Source: Planctomycetota bacterium
GTDB lineage: Bacteria; Planctomycetota; PLA2; JAEUHO01
Direction: 5' to 3'
Assembly: GCA_030066775.1 (NCBI GenBank)
Contig: JASJAY010000012.1
Span: 1-64,000 of the forward strand
Length of the DNA stretch: 64,000 nt
This document shows positions 55,481 to 63,627 of the stretch, one piece after another. Numbering within the stretch: position 1 is the stretch's first letter; every line of letters begins with the position of its first letter. A model generated the notes under the pieces. That model had not been told where the DNA came from and ran no database searches. It saw nothing but the letters and a program-made list of their open reading frames with translations. A program made the position numbers and the translations under genes.

Positions 55481-56944
55481 TTACGCGACGGGCAGCTTGA
55501 AGACGAAGACCGCCCCGCCGCCTTCGAGTGGCTCGTAGTGGATGGAGCCGCCCCAGCGCTCGACCGTGATGCGGCAGTAGTAGAGGCCGAGGCCCGAGGT
55601 CCCCCCGCCCGTGCCGCTCACGAACCGGTCGAAGAGGTTGTCGCGCAGGTCGTCGGGCACCTCGTCGCCCTCGTTCTCGACGCGCACGACGAGGCACTCG
55701 CGCCGCCGCGAGACGCGCACCGTCACGCGCCCCCCGCGTGGGGTGTGCCGACGGGCGTTCTCGAGCAGGTTCGCGAAGACGCGCTCGATGCGGCTGGCGT
55801 TGCCGTGCACGAGCACGTCCTCGGCGTCCTCGTCGACGGCGATGTGGATCTCCCGCTCGATGCTCGTGAAGCCGGGCTCCATGTACGCGGCGACCTCGCG
55901 CGCACACTCGGACAGCGGCAGGACCTCGATCTCGCCCTTGCCCTCCCCGAGGCCGCCCGTCTCGCGGAACACTGCGGCGATGTCCTCGATCAGCCCTTGC
56001 TGCTTCTGACAGCCGCGCCGGGCCGTGTGGAGCATCGGCTTGGCGGCCTCCGGCAGGCCCGCCGTCTTCCCGAGCAGGTCGACGGCGCCGACGATGCCGG
56101 TCAGGGGGCCCTTGAGGTCGTGCACGATCGTGTGCAGCAGCACCTCGCGCTGGTCCTGCTGGCGCCGCAGGTCGTCGAGCGCCAGGCGCCGGTCGCGGGC
56201 GAGCTGCAGGGCACGCTGCCGCTGCCAGTACTGGTCGCCAAGGAGCTCGACGAGCAGCACCGGGCCGACGGGCGACAGGTACATCGCCGTCGCCTCGAGG
56301 TGCAGGTCGGAGCCGAACGCGCCGCTCTGGGTCCAGGGACCGGAGTGCGCCAGCCCGCTGGCCCGGCGCTCCCACACCTCCTCGGCCTGCGACACGAAGC
56401 TCTCGAGGTAGGGGAACGTCTCCGCCAGCACCACGCGCCCGGTGTCGGGGAGGAGCTCGCGGGCCCACGCCGGGACGCGCGCGAAGGGACGGAACGCGTC
56501 CTCGCCGGCCTGCTGCAGCACGAGCACGCCGAGGGCGTCGGCGAAGCCGCTGGCGTCACGCTCCAGGTCCTCGCGCATCCGCAAGGCGGCCTCGTGGCGG
56601 CGCTGCTGCTCGGCCTGGCGCTCGAGCAGCTTCATCGCCACGTCGAGCATGAGCACGCGCGTGCCGCCCTCGTGGGGAATGACGTGCACCTCGGCCGGGA
56701 GCGACTCCCCCATCTGGACGAACGGGAGGGCGAACCCCTCCCCGCCCGCAGGCGTCTGGCCGACGAGGAACGGCAGCGCGTCCTGGGCGCGGTCGCCCGC
56801 GGCGAGCGGCGCCAGCCCGTAGCGGTCGAGGTCGCCGCCGGCACTGCGGACGGTCCCGTCGGGCGCGATGTCGATCCACGCCGGGGTCCGGCGCTCGAGG
56901 GTGACCGCCTGCCAGTAGGCCGCCAGCTCGGAAGGGACGCCCAT
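55481..56944 (-). CDS. Histidine kinase of the small-GTPase operon
   Basis: The 487-residue soluble kinase has a PAS-like N-terminus (about 15-110), a helical linker, a second sensory region (about 150-250), HisKA with TIVHDLKGPLTGIVGAVDLL (His275) and HATPase_c (NLLENARRHTPRG, then SGLGLYYCRITVERWGG). No receiver domain is attached and no response regulator gene lies nearby. Its ATG overlaps the GTPase stop by one base, so the two are coupled. The GTPase or the membrane protein may provide its input (inference). Confidence 0.88.
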   Translation of the reverse strand: MGVPSELAAYWQAVTLERRTPAWIDIAPDGTVRSAGGDLDRYGLAPLAAGDRAQDALPFLVGQTPAGGEGFALPFVQMGESLPAEVHVIPHEGGTRVLMLDVAMKLLERQAEQQRRHEAALRMREDLERDASGFADALGVLVLQQAGEDAFRPFARVPAWARELLPDTGRVVLAETFPYLESFVSQAEEVWERRASGLAHSGPWTQSGAFGSDLHLEATAMYLSPVGPVLLVELLGDQYWQRQRALQLARDRRLALDDLRRQQDQREVLLHTIVHDLKGPLTGIVGAVDLLGKTAGLPEAAKPMLHTARRGCQKQQGLIEDIAAVFRETGGLGEGKGEIEVLPLSECAREVAAYMEPGFTSIEREIHIAVDEDAEDVLVHGNASRIERVFANLLENARRHTPRGGRVTVRVSRRRECLVVRVENEGDEVPDDLRDNLFDRFVSGTGGGTSGLGLYYCRITVERWGGSIHYEPLEGGGAVFVFKLPVA

Positions 56945-57444
56945 CAGCGGGCCTCCACCAGCTTCTCCACGAGCACCGCGAACGCGTCGTCGACACCGTC
57001 GCCGGTCTTGGCGCTGGACTGGATCACGCGGCACCCGGGCCGGTTCGGCCCCTGCAGGTCCTCGTCACGCAGGCGCCAGTCGGAGGTGAGGTCGCTCTTG
57101 TTGAGGAGCATGACCATGGGGATCTCGCCGAGGTGCGCCTCGGCCCACGACTTGAGCCGGCGCGCGACCGCCAGCGTCTCGGGGCGCGTACCGTCGACGA
57201 CCAACAGGCAGGCGTGGGCGCTGTCGATGTAGCTCGGCTTGATCGCCTGCTCGTCGTCCTCGCCCTGGATGTCCCAGATCACGAGGCGCGTCGTCTCGCC
57301 GTCGACCGTGACGTCCTTGCGGTCGATCTTCACGCCGACGGTCGTCAGGTACTTCTCGCTGTAGCGCCCCTGGACGTAGCGCGCCACGAGGCTCGTCTTG
57401 CCAACCGCGAACGCGCCGAGCATGCAGATCTTCTTCTGCTTCAC
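56944..57444 (-). CDS. Ras/Rab-like small GTPase
   Basis: The 166-residue protein is a bacterial Ras-superfamily GTPase. G1 is GAFAVGKTSLVARY (about 10-23), G2 has Thr in YLTTVGVKI, G3 is IWDIQGEDDEQ, G4 is NKSDL and G5 is SSAKTGDGVDDAF. The position equivalent to Ras Gln61 is Glu, suggesting slow intrinsic hydrolysis and need for a partner GAP. There is no lipidation motif. The GTG at 57444 overlaps the upstream stop as GTGA. It sits in a four-gene operon with a coiled-coil protein, a membrane protein and a histidine kinase. Confidence 0.92.
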   Translation of the reverse strand: MKQKKICMLGAFAVGKTSLVARYVQGRYSEKYLTTVGVKIDRKDVTVDGETTRLVIWDIQGEDDEQAIKPSYIDSAHACLLVVDGTRPETLAVARRLKSWAEAHLGEIPMVMLLNKSDLTSDWRLRDEDLQGPNRPGCRVIQSSAKTGDGVDDAFAVLVEKLVEAR

Positions 57445-59165
57445 TTGTCGCTGTCTCCCCCGGCGGGCACGGGCCGGAGTTCGCAGACTACGCGGATGCT
57501 CGCCGGTTCGGCAGCGGCATCTTCGGAGGCGGGGAACGCGCCGGTGACGGGTTGGCCGCGACGCTTCAGGTAGTCGAACAGGCGTCGCGCGAGCGTGTCG
57601 GTGCCGTCGCCCGCGTAGACGACGCGCAACCGAGCGAGCAAGCCCGCGTCCTCGGAGCCGGACGTGAGCGCCTTCATCGACCCGAGCAGCTCGGCGGCCT
57701 TGGCGTCGAAGTCGGCCTCCGCGGGCGCCATCCACACGGCGGCCTCGACCGCCTTGCGCAGATCGATGATCGCGTCGAGGCGTCCGTCCCCGACGACGGC
57801 GGAGAGGTCGAGCGTCTCGACGCCGACCGCGATCGGTGCGGTGCGGCGCGCCGCCTCGATCCAGCGGTGCGGGGCGCGCCCCGCCACGCGCAGGGTGCCG
57901 TCCTCGAGCGTCAACGTGATCGTCGGCAACGGGCGCAGCGCCTTGGTGATCCGCTCGAGCACGAAGGGTTCGTGCGACGCGTGATACGGGTCGAAGGTCA
58001 GCGCGATCTCGTTCTCGGGGAGCTCGATGCCTTCGAGCAGCGTGATCGGCTCGCGCGCCATCGGATCGCGCAGGCCACGCGCATGCAGCGCCCCGTCGGA
58101 GTCGCTGGCCCAGGTCACCACGATGCCGGGCTCGTCGCGCAGTGCTTCGAGGTAGGCGTTCCAGCTGTCGCGCCGCTCGGCGGCGCGCGTGGTCGCGACC
58201 ACCCACCAGGAGATGAGCGCGATGATCCCGCCGAACACCAGCGTCCAGAACAGGAAGGACGAGACCGTGCGCTCCTTCTTCTCCTTGCGCTGCTCCAGCA
58301 GGCACTCCTCGAGCACCGCCTCCACGCCCGCGAACTCGGAGGGATCTCCCTCGAAGCCCGCGAGCGGTACCTGGTAGTCGGCGTGGATCGTCTCGACCGC
58401 CTCGACCAGCTTGGGCCGCAGCTGCGGCGGCGGGATGCCGCGCACCACGGCCGCGAGGATGGCCCCCGAGCCCTGCTCGATCAGCAGGTTCAGGTCGCCC
58501 ACGCGGAAGGTGTCGAGCCCACTGCCTTCCTCCACGTCGAAGGAATCGTGCACGAAGTCGCGGATCGCCGTGAGCATCGCCGAGACGACCTCGGGCTCCT
58601 CCGCATCCTCGCCCGTGTTCGTGAGCTGCTGGATGAGCAAGCCGCTCTTCCGGTGGATCAGGAACATCTGCTCGACGCGATAGACGAGGTTGTGCGAGAG
58701 CGCGATCTCGCCATAGGACTTGCCCGTGCGCCAGGCCTGGATGCGCCACTTGAGGCCACGGAAGGTGAACGCCGACTCGACGGTGCGGTTGATGGAGCCC
58801 ACCATCGAGGCCATCGACTGCGAGATTGCCTTGCGGATCGCCGGACCGATGATCGGGAAGATCACGTCGACGATCGCCTGCGGGTTGCGGCGCACGGAGT
58901 CGCTGAGCGTCGCCTCGATCGTGGGCCGCATCGCGGCGGCGAGCTGACCATCCTCCTTGGAGCGGATGACGATCGCGCGTGCGAGCACCTCGCCCACGTC
59001 CTTGGCCCGGCGCTCCGGGTCGATCACCCGATCGCGGACTTCACGGACCTCGAGATGGTTGGTGCCGACGAGGATCTGGCGCAGCAGGTCGAGGTCGGAG
59101 GTCCCCTTCGCGGGGGACTTCGCACCTCGCTTGCGGGGCTTCTGCTGCGTGCCGTCCGGCGTCAC
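57441..59165 (-). CDS. Membrane protein of the OmpA/Rab-GTPase-associated type
   Basis: The 574-residue protein has a conserved cytoplasmic N-domain (about 24-295: LRQILVGTNHLEVREVRDRV, AMRPTIEATLSDSVRRNPQA, FRGLKWRIQAWRTGKSYGEI), a charged helix, one membrane span (302-325) and an extracytoplasmic part. The latter has a BON-like stretch (LTLEDGTLRVAGRAPHRWIE, about 430-470). In relatives that I recall, the C-terminus is an OmpA peptidoglycan-binding domain. Here the last ~70 residues keep only a vague trace of it. It probably links the envelope to the cytoplasmic GTPase. Confidence 0.8.
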   Translation of the reverse strand: MTPDGTQQKPRKRGAKSPAKGTSDLDLLRQILVGTNHLEVREVRDRVIDPERRAKDVGEVLARAIVIRSKEDGQLAAAMRPTIEATLSDSVRRNPQAIVDVIFPIIGPAIRKAISQSMASMVGSINRTVESAFTFRGLKWRIQAWRTGKSYGEIALSHNLVYRVEQMFLIHRKSGLLIQQLTNTGEDAEEPEVVSAMLTAIRDFVHDSFDVEEGSGLDTFRVGDLNLLIEQGSGAILAAVVRGIPPPQLRPKLVEAVETIHADYQVPLAGFEGDPSEFAGVEAVLEECLLEQRKEKKERTVSSFLFWTLVFGGIIALISWWVVATTRAAERRDSWNAYLEALRDEPGIVVTWASDSDGALHARGLRDPMAREPITLLEGIELPENEIALTFDPYHASHEPFVLERITKALRPLPTITLTLEDGTLRVAGRAPHRWIEAARRTAPIAVGVETLDLSAVVGDGRLDAIIDLRKAVEAAVWMAPAEADFDAKAAELLGSMKALTSGSEDAGLLARLRVVYAGDGTDTLARRLFDYLKRRGQPVTGAFPASEDAAAEPASIRVVCELRPVPAGGDSDK

Positions 59166-59167
59166 GT

Positions 59168-59614
59168 CTACTCCGCGGGCGCCTTCGCCGGCTCGTTCGC
59201 GAGCTGGCGTCCCATCTCGACGAGCATCTGGCCCAGCTGCTCGCGGCTCACCTTCTCGCTACGCAGCGTGTCGGCCTCGTGCGTCAGACGCGCAGTCATC
59301 TCGCGCACCTGCTTCTCGAGCGCGGCGCGTGCGTCGTCGAGCGCCTTACCGCTGTCCTTGTCCACGGCGTCGATGCGCTCGAGCGCAGCGTCCACGCGCG
59401 CGTCGAGCGCGTCGTCCTGCGCCTGCCCATCCGTCGCGACCTGCTTCAGCTCTCCCTGGAGCTGCTCGCGGAGACTGCCGAGCTCCTCCTTGAGGATCCG
59501 CTCGACGTCACCGATCTTCGTAAGCACCTCGCGGAACCGCGCGCCGAAGAGGATCTCGCGGACCTCGCTGATCCCCCCAATGTCCGGCGTGGTCGCCTGT
59601 TGCTCCTTGGCCAT
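59168..59614 (-). CDS. Coiled-coil protein, first gene of GTPase operon
   Basis: The 148-residue protein is nearly all helical. A short N-terminal region (GGISEVREILFGARFREVLT) is followed by a long coiled coil (about 35-140, LKEELGSLREQLQGELKQVA and LDARVDAALERIDAVDKDSG). The start is the ATG at 59614, which has GGAG 6 nt before it. It ends 2 bp before the membrane protein gene. It has no recognised domain and may be a GTPase effector or scaffold (inference). Confidence 0.7.
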   Translation of the reverse strand: MAKEQQATTPDIGGISEVREILFGARFREVLTKIGDVERILKEELGSLREQLQGELKQVATDGQAQDDALDARVDAALERIDAVDKDSGKALDDARAALEKQVREMTARLTHEADTLRSEKVSREQLGQMLVEMGRQLANEPAKAPAE

Positions 59615-59730
59615 CTCATGCTCCAACGGACGTCACAAGAGGACCATGGTACGGGATCCGCGCAAGTGCCGCAGCGGGATGGCGCACGTGCCCCGCCGCC
59701 CAATCCGGCCTTCGCGTCTCAGTCCGCGAC

Positions 59731-61158
59731 CTACGTGAATTGTTCGGGTACGTCCTTCGGCGGGATGTCCGCCGCCGGCCGTTTCGTGAAGGCCAGGAAC
59801 TCGAGCACCGCGGAGCGCTGGTAGAGGAACAGATAGCCCACCGCAAGGCCCATCAGCGATGCGATCGCGTAGCCCACGCCGTAGTAATGCGTGCCGTTGT
59901 CGAGGCTCCAGAATGCCAGCACCGCGTTGCCCATCAGGAAGATGCCCGCCGTCACGAGCGCCTCCGCGCGCAGGTCGAAGTACAGGAGGATCAGCACGGT
60001 CACGAGCAACAGCACGTGGAAGAACGAGCCCAGGCAGCACGCCCGGAACACCGGCGCCGCATCGGGTGGCAGCCCCAGCATCGCCACGATCTGCGGCGCG
60101 AAGATCAGCACGGCGAACGTGACCGCCCCCTGCATGCGGACGAGCCGGATGGTCCCCCACCGGAGCGTCTCCAGCATGTGCGTCTTGCGCGAGTGGACCT
60201 CCTTCAGCGGGAAGTCGTGCAGGATCGACCCGTAGAAGCTGCGGTAGCCCTCGTAGAAGTCCGTCTCCACGAGCACCAGGTTCATCACCAACGCCGGCAT
60301 CACCGTGAGGTACGCGAAGAAGCGGCACGTGTCGTACATCGGATGGATGTTCACGAGCGGCAGTACCGACACCCCGTCCGCCGACCAGAACACGATCTGA
60401 TCGATCCAGATCCCGGCGTTGTAGAAGAGCCCGATCAGCACGAGGCGCGGGTACGTCTTCATGCTCATCAGGATCGAGTTGTCGGGCACGCCGCCCACGT
60501 CCATCTCGCGCACGATGCTCACCACCAGCAGCGCGAGCGTCAGTCCCTGGCCCGCCGCATAGCCGGCGATCAAGGCCGCCGTGCCACCGAGGCCCGGGAT
60601 CTCGAGGATGTTGAATCCCAAGACGGCCATGGCGAGCAGCGAGAGCAGGCTGCCCTTCGCGTACGCCCACAGCACGGCGTTGAAGTCCTTCGTGGCGCTG
60701 AGCCACAAGAGCGCCACCCACGTCAAGCTCATGATGACGTAGAGCGCGACGCTCACGAGCGCGAGCGAGGCGGACATGCCCGAGACGATCGCGAAGAAGA
60801 CGCCGATGACGACCTGCACGACGGCCGTCCACTTGAACGCCGCCGCGAAGGCGGGCAGGACGCGCTCGTAGCGCTTCGCGAAGAGCAGGTCGGCGATGCG
60901 ACGCGTGAAGGACATCTGCACGACGCCCACCACGACGAGGCTGAACGCGAAGCCGTAGGTGACGAGCGCGCGGAACGCCTCGTACTCGACGCGGTCCGCG
61001 AAGAAGGGCGCGAACACCGTGACGATGCTCAGCGTGATGATCGTCATGATCCACGGGCCGGCTGCCACGAGCCCGGCGGACGCGTAGCCGCGCACACGCG
61101 AGAGCAGGTCGCCCTCGTCGCGGATCATGCGCCTGAGCTCGAACCCGATGCCGGCCAT
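59731..61158 (-). CDS. pelG: Pel polysaccharide inner-membrane transporter PelG
   Basis: PelG is a Wzx-like 12-helix flippase partner that moves Pel polysaccharide across the inner membrane. The 475-residue product starts with the diagnostic MAGIGFELRRMI and contains ASAGLVAAGPWIMTIITLSI and DFYEGYRSFYGSILHDFPL, all typical of PelG. It starts 1 nt after pelF. A 116-bp spacer separates its 3' end from the GTPase operon. Confidence 0.93.
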   Translation of the reverse strand: MAGIGFELRRMIRDEGDLLSRVRGYASAGLVAAGPWIMTIITLSIVTVFAPFFADRVEYEAFRALVTYGFAFSLVVVGVVQMSFTRRIADLLFAKRYERVLPAFAAAFKWTAVVQVVIGVFFAIVSGMSASLALVSVALYVIMSLTWVALLWLSATKDFNAVLWAYAKGSLLSLLAMAVLGFNILEIPGLGGTAALIAGYAAGQGLTLALLVVSIVREMDVGGVPDNSILMSMKTYPRLVLIGLFYNAGIWIDQIVFWSADGVSVLPLVNIHPMYDTCRFFAYLTVMPALVMNLVLVETDFYEGYRSFYGSILHDFPLKEVHSRKTHMLETLRWGTIRLVRMQGAVTFAVLIFAPQIVAMLGLPPDAAPVFRACCLGSFFHVLLLVTVLILLYFDLRAEALVTAGIFLMGNAVLAFWSLDNGTHYYGVGYAIASLMGLAVGYLFLYQRSAVLEFLAFTKRPAADIPPKDVPEQFT

Positions 61159-61159
61159 T

Positions 61160-62665
61160 TCAGGCGACCCCCTTCGCGTTCGCGTGGCGGCGATAGATCT
61201 CCGCGTAGCGGTTGACCATGTCCTGCTCGTCGTAGTACTGCTCGACGCGCGCGCGCATCGTCTTGCTCATCTGCTTGCGCAGCGCGTCGTCGCCGAGCAC
61301 CTCGAGCAGCGCCTCGGCCAGCGCGCCCGGGTTGTAGATCGGGACCACGCGGCCGCCCTTGCCGAGCTCGCGGTCCGCGGGCAAGCGGCCGAAGAGCAGC
61401 TCGCTGCACGAGCCCACGTCGGTGGCGACGGTCGGCACGCCGACGGCCCCCGCCTCGAGGATGACGAGCGGCTGCGCCTCCGAGATGCTCGAGAGGACGC
61501 ACACGTCGACCTTGGGCAGCTCCTCGATCACGTTCACCGAGCCGTCGAAGGTGACGTTGTCCCCGAGCCGGAGCGCCGCGGCCATGTTCACACACGCCTC
61601 GGCGTACTCCGGGTCCTCGTCGGCCGGACCCATCACCCGGAAGCGGACGTCGGGCATCTTGTCGAGCACGAGCCGCGCCGTGCGGAGCAACGTGCGCACG
61701 TCCTTGATGGGACAGACCCGGCCGATGAAGCCGACGGTCAGCGGGCGCTTGCCCGGCGGATCGTCGGGCTTCACCTTGAAGCGCGAGAGGTCGATGCCGT
61801 TCGGCACCACGAAGACGCGCTCGGGATCCGCGCCGTCATCGACCTGCAGCAGCTTGTTGCCCTCGTAGAGCGTGTAGATCTCGTCCGCGTGCTCGTAGCA
61901 GACGCGGCTCATCATCGCGAACTGACGCATCCAGAAGCGCTTGAAGTACGGGACGTCGCGCATCGACACGCGGCTGTCGATCTCCCCACCGGGGATCCAG
62001 GTCGCACGCTGGATGTCGATCCGGCGCTCCTTGGCATAGATGCCGTGCTCGGTGAGGAACATCGGGCGCTGCTGGCGCAGCTTCGCGCCGGCGGCCAGGA
62101 TGCCGGCGTAGCCGGTGCACACCGTGTGATAGCAACGCGCCGGCGGTAGCTTCGCGGTCAGGACGTTCACGAGCGGCAGGAGCGCAAAGCGCCAGGTCCA
62201 GAAGAACTGGAGCAGCCCCTCGTCGCCGGCCTCGGCCTTGTAGGTCTCGAGCATCACCTCCCAGCCCTCGGGCGAGTCCAGGAGCGCGCGCTTGAGCTGG
62301 AGGATGTCCTCCTCCTCGTTGACCGCCTTGAAGAACTGGTCGAAGGCACCGGATGCGCCCTCGCGCAGATCCTTCATCATCTTCTGGAAGCGCCGGATCA
62401 CGGGGCGCCAGTCGCGGTTGTCCGCCTTGGCGCCGCGCTCGATCTCGTCCTCCGGCTGGAGGTAGACCTCGCGCACGTCCACGAGGTTCTTGGGCAGCTC
62501 GTACTTGGGCCCGTTCGGGTACGCGCCCTTGCTCGGGCTCAGGTGCAGCACGCTGAACGTCAGGTCGTCGATGCGCGTGACGAGGCGATGCACCCACGAC
62601 GACACGCCGCCCGTCACGAACGGGTACGTGCCTTCGAGGATCAGGCAGACGTCGGCCTTCTTCAT
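61160..62665 (-). CDS. pelF: Pel polysaccharide glycosyltransferase PelF
   Basis: PelF is a cytoplasmic GT4-family transferase that uses UDP-GalNAc/GlcNAc to build Pel. The 501-residue product has the start VCLILEGTYPFVTGGVSSWV, TEHGIYAKERRIDI, VGFIGRVCPIKDVRTLL and the EX7E-type motif SEAQPLVILEAGAVGVPTVA. Its ATG overlaps the pelE-like stop by 4 nt. It is followed by pelG. Confidence 0.94.
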   Translation of the reverse strand: MKKADVCLILEGTYPFVTGGVSSWVHRLVTRIDDLTFSVLHLSPSKGAYPNGPKYELPKNLVDVREVYLQPEDEIERGAKADNRDWRPVIRRFQKMMKDLREGASGAFDQFFKAVNEEEDILQLKRALLDSPEGWEVMLETYKAEAGDEGLLQFFWTWRFALLPLVNVLTAKLPPARCYHTVCTGYAGILAAGAKLRQQRPMFLTEHGIYAKERRIDIQRATWIPGGEIDSRVSMRDVPYFKRFWMRQFAMMSRVCYEHADEIYTLYEGNKLLQVDDGADPERVFVVPNGIDLSRFKVKPDDPPGKRPLTVGFIGRVCPIKDVRTLLRTARLVLDKMPDVRFRVMGPADEDPEYAEACVNMAAALRLGDNVTFDGSVNVIEELPKVDVCVLSSISEAQPLVILEAGAVGVPTVATDVGSCSELLFGRLPADRELGKGGRVVPIYNPGALAEALLEVLGDDALRKQMSKTMRARVEQYYDEQDMVNRYAEIYRRHANAKGVA

Positions 62666-63627
62666 GCCGCACCCTCCCGTTGGTCACCGGCGACGTAGTC
62701 CAACCAGCCCGGCAGCTCCTCGCCGCGCTGGAGGAGCTCCTCGGCGAGGCGCCGGACCGTGTCGAAGTCGCGCTGTGCGAAGGCCTCTTCGGCCTGTGTG
62801 CGCAGGAGCGCCGCCGGCGCCTCCTCGCCCTCGGCCCCGCCTTCGGCCGCAGCCGGTGCGGTGGCGGCGTCCACCAGCGCGCTGCGTACGCGCTCGGCCT
62901 CGGCGTCGTGCCACTGCGACATGGACTCATCGAGCGCACCACAGGACGCCAGGGCGGCATGCGCGTCGGCGTAGGCCGCGCGCATCGCCGGATCGTCCGG
63001 GTGCTCCTCGAAGTCGATGCGCGCAGCGTCCAACACCTCGCAGAGCCGCTGCTCGATGCCCTCGAGCTGGCCGTAGGCGAAGAGCCGGATCTCCGGATCG
63101 GAGGCGCCGAGACACTGCCGCAGCAAGCGGATGTGCTGCGGCTCGCCGAGGTCGGCCAGCCGCCGGAGCGCACTCCGCTTGTGGTCGGGTGTGCCGAACT
63201 CGAGGATCGCGCTGTAGCTCTCCGCGTCCGTCAGCACCTCGATGTCGCGCTCGAACTCGCCCGTGAACGGGCTGCGCTCCGGGCGCGGTTCCTCCGGCTC
63301 CAGGAACTGAGCGTGGAAGCGCGCTAGCTGCGCACGCTCATGGCTCCGGGAGCCGGCGTGATGGTTGCGCGTCGCCCAGGCGAGCATCGGTCCAACGACA
63401 GGTACGCACAAGGTCATGACTCTTGCGAGCTGTCGTTTCGCCTCACTTCGCTGAGCGACGCGCGCTGACTCCGGTACCCACCCCGAAAGGTACGTTGCCA
63501 GCCCGTGGAGAGCGGCCGCCAGCGCCAAAGTGGCGCTGGGACCAGCCCATGCCAACACAACAGCAAGGGTGTCCACCCAGGTGGCCAGTGCACATCCCAT
63601 GCGTGCCGTGATCGCGCGGCCGGTCAT
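62662..63627 (-). CDS. pelE: PelE-like membrane-anchored helical-repeat protein
   Basis: The 321-residue protein has two hydrophobic N-terminal segments (about 20-40 and 65-85), like PelE of Pseudomonas (about 330 residues). HEAT- or TPR-like helices follow (GTPDHKRSALRRLADLGEPQ, LRQCLGASDPEIRLFAYGQL, and a final TQAEEAFAQRDFDTVRRLAE). PelE scaffolds the PelD-PelG complex. The ATG at 63627 overlaps the pelD-like stop as ATGA. Similarity is by layout more than residues, so the name is tentative. Confidence 0.65.
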   Translation of the reverse strand: MTGRAITARMGCALATWVDTLAVVLAWAGPSATLALAAALHGLATYLSGWVPESARVAQRSEAKRQLARVMTLCVPVVGPMLAWATRNHHAGSRSHERAQLARFHAQFLEPEEPRPERSPFTGEFERDIEVLTDAESYSAILEFGTPDHKRSALRRLADLGEPQHIRLLRQCLGASDPEIRLFAYGQLEGIEQRLCEVLDAARIDFEEHPDDPAMRAAYADAHAALASCGALDESMSQWHDAEAERVRSALVDAATAPAAAEGGAEGEEAPAALLRTQAEEAFAQRDFDTVRRLAEELLQRGEELPGWLDYVAGDQREGAA

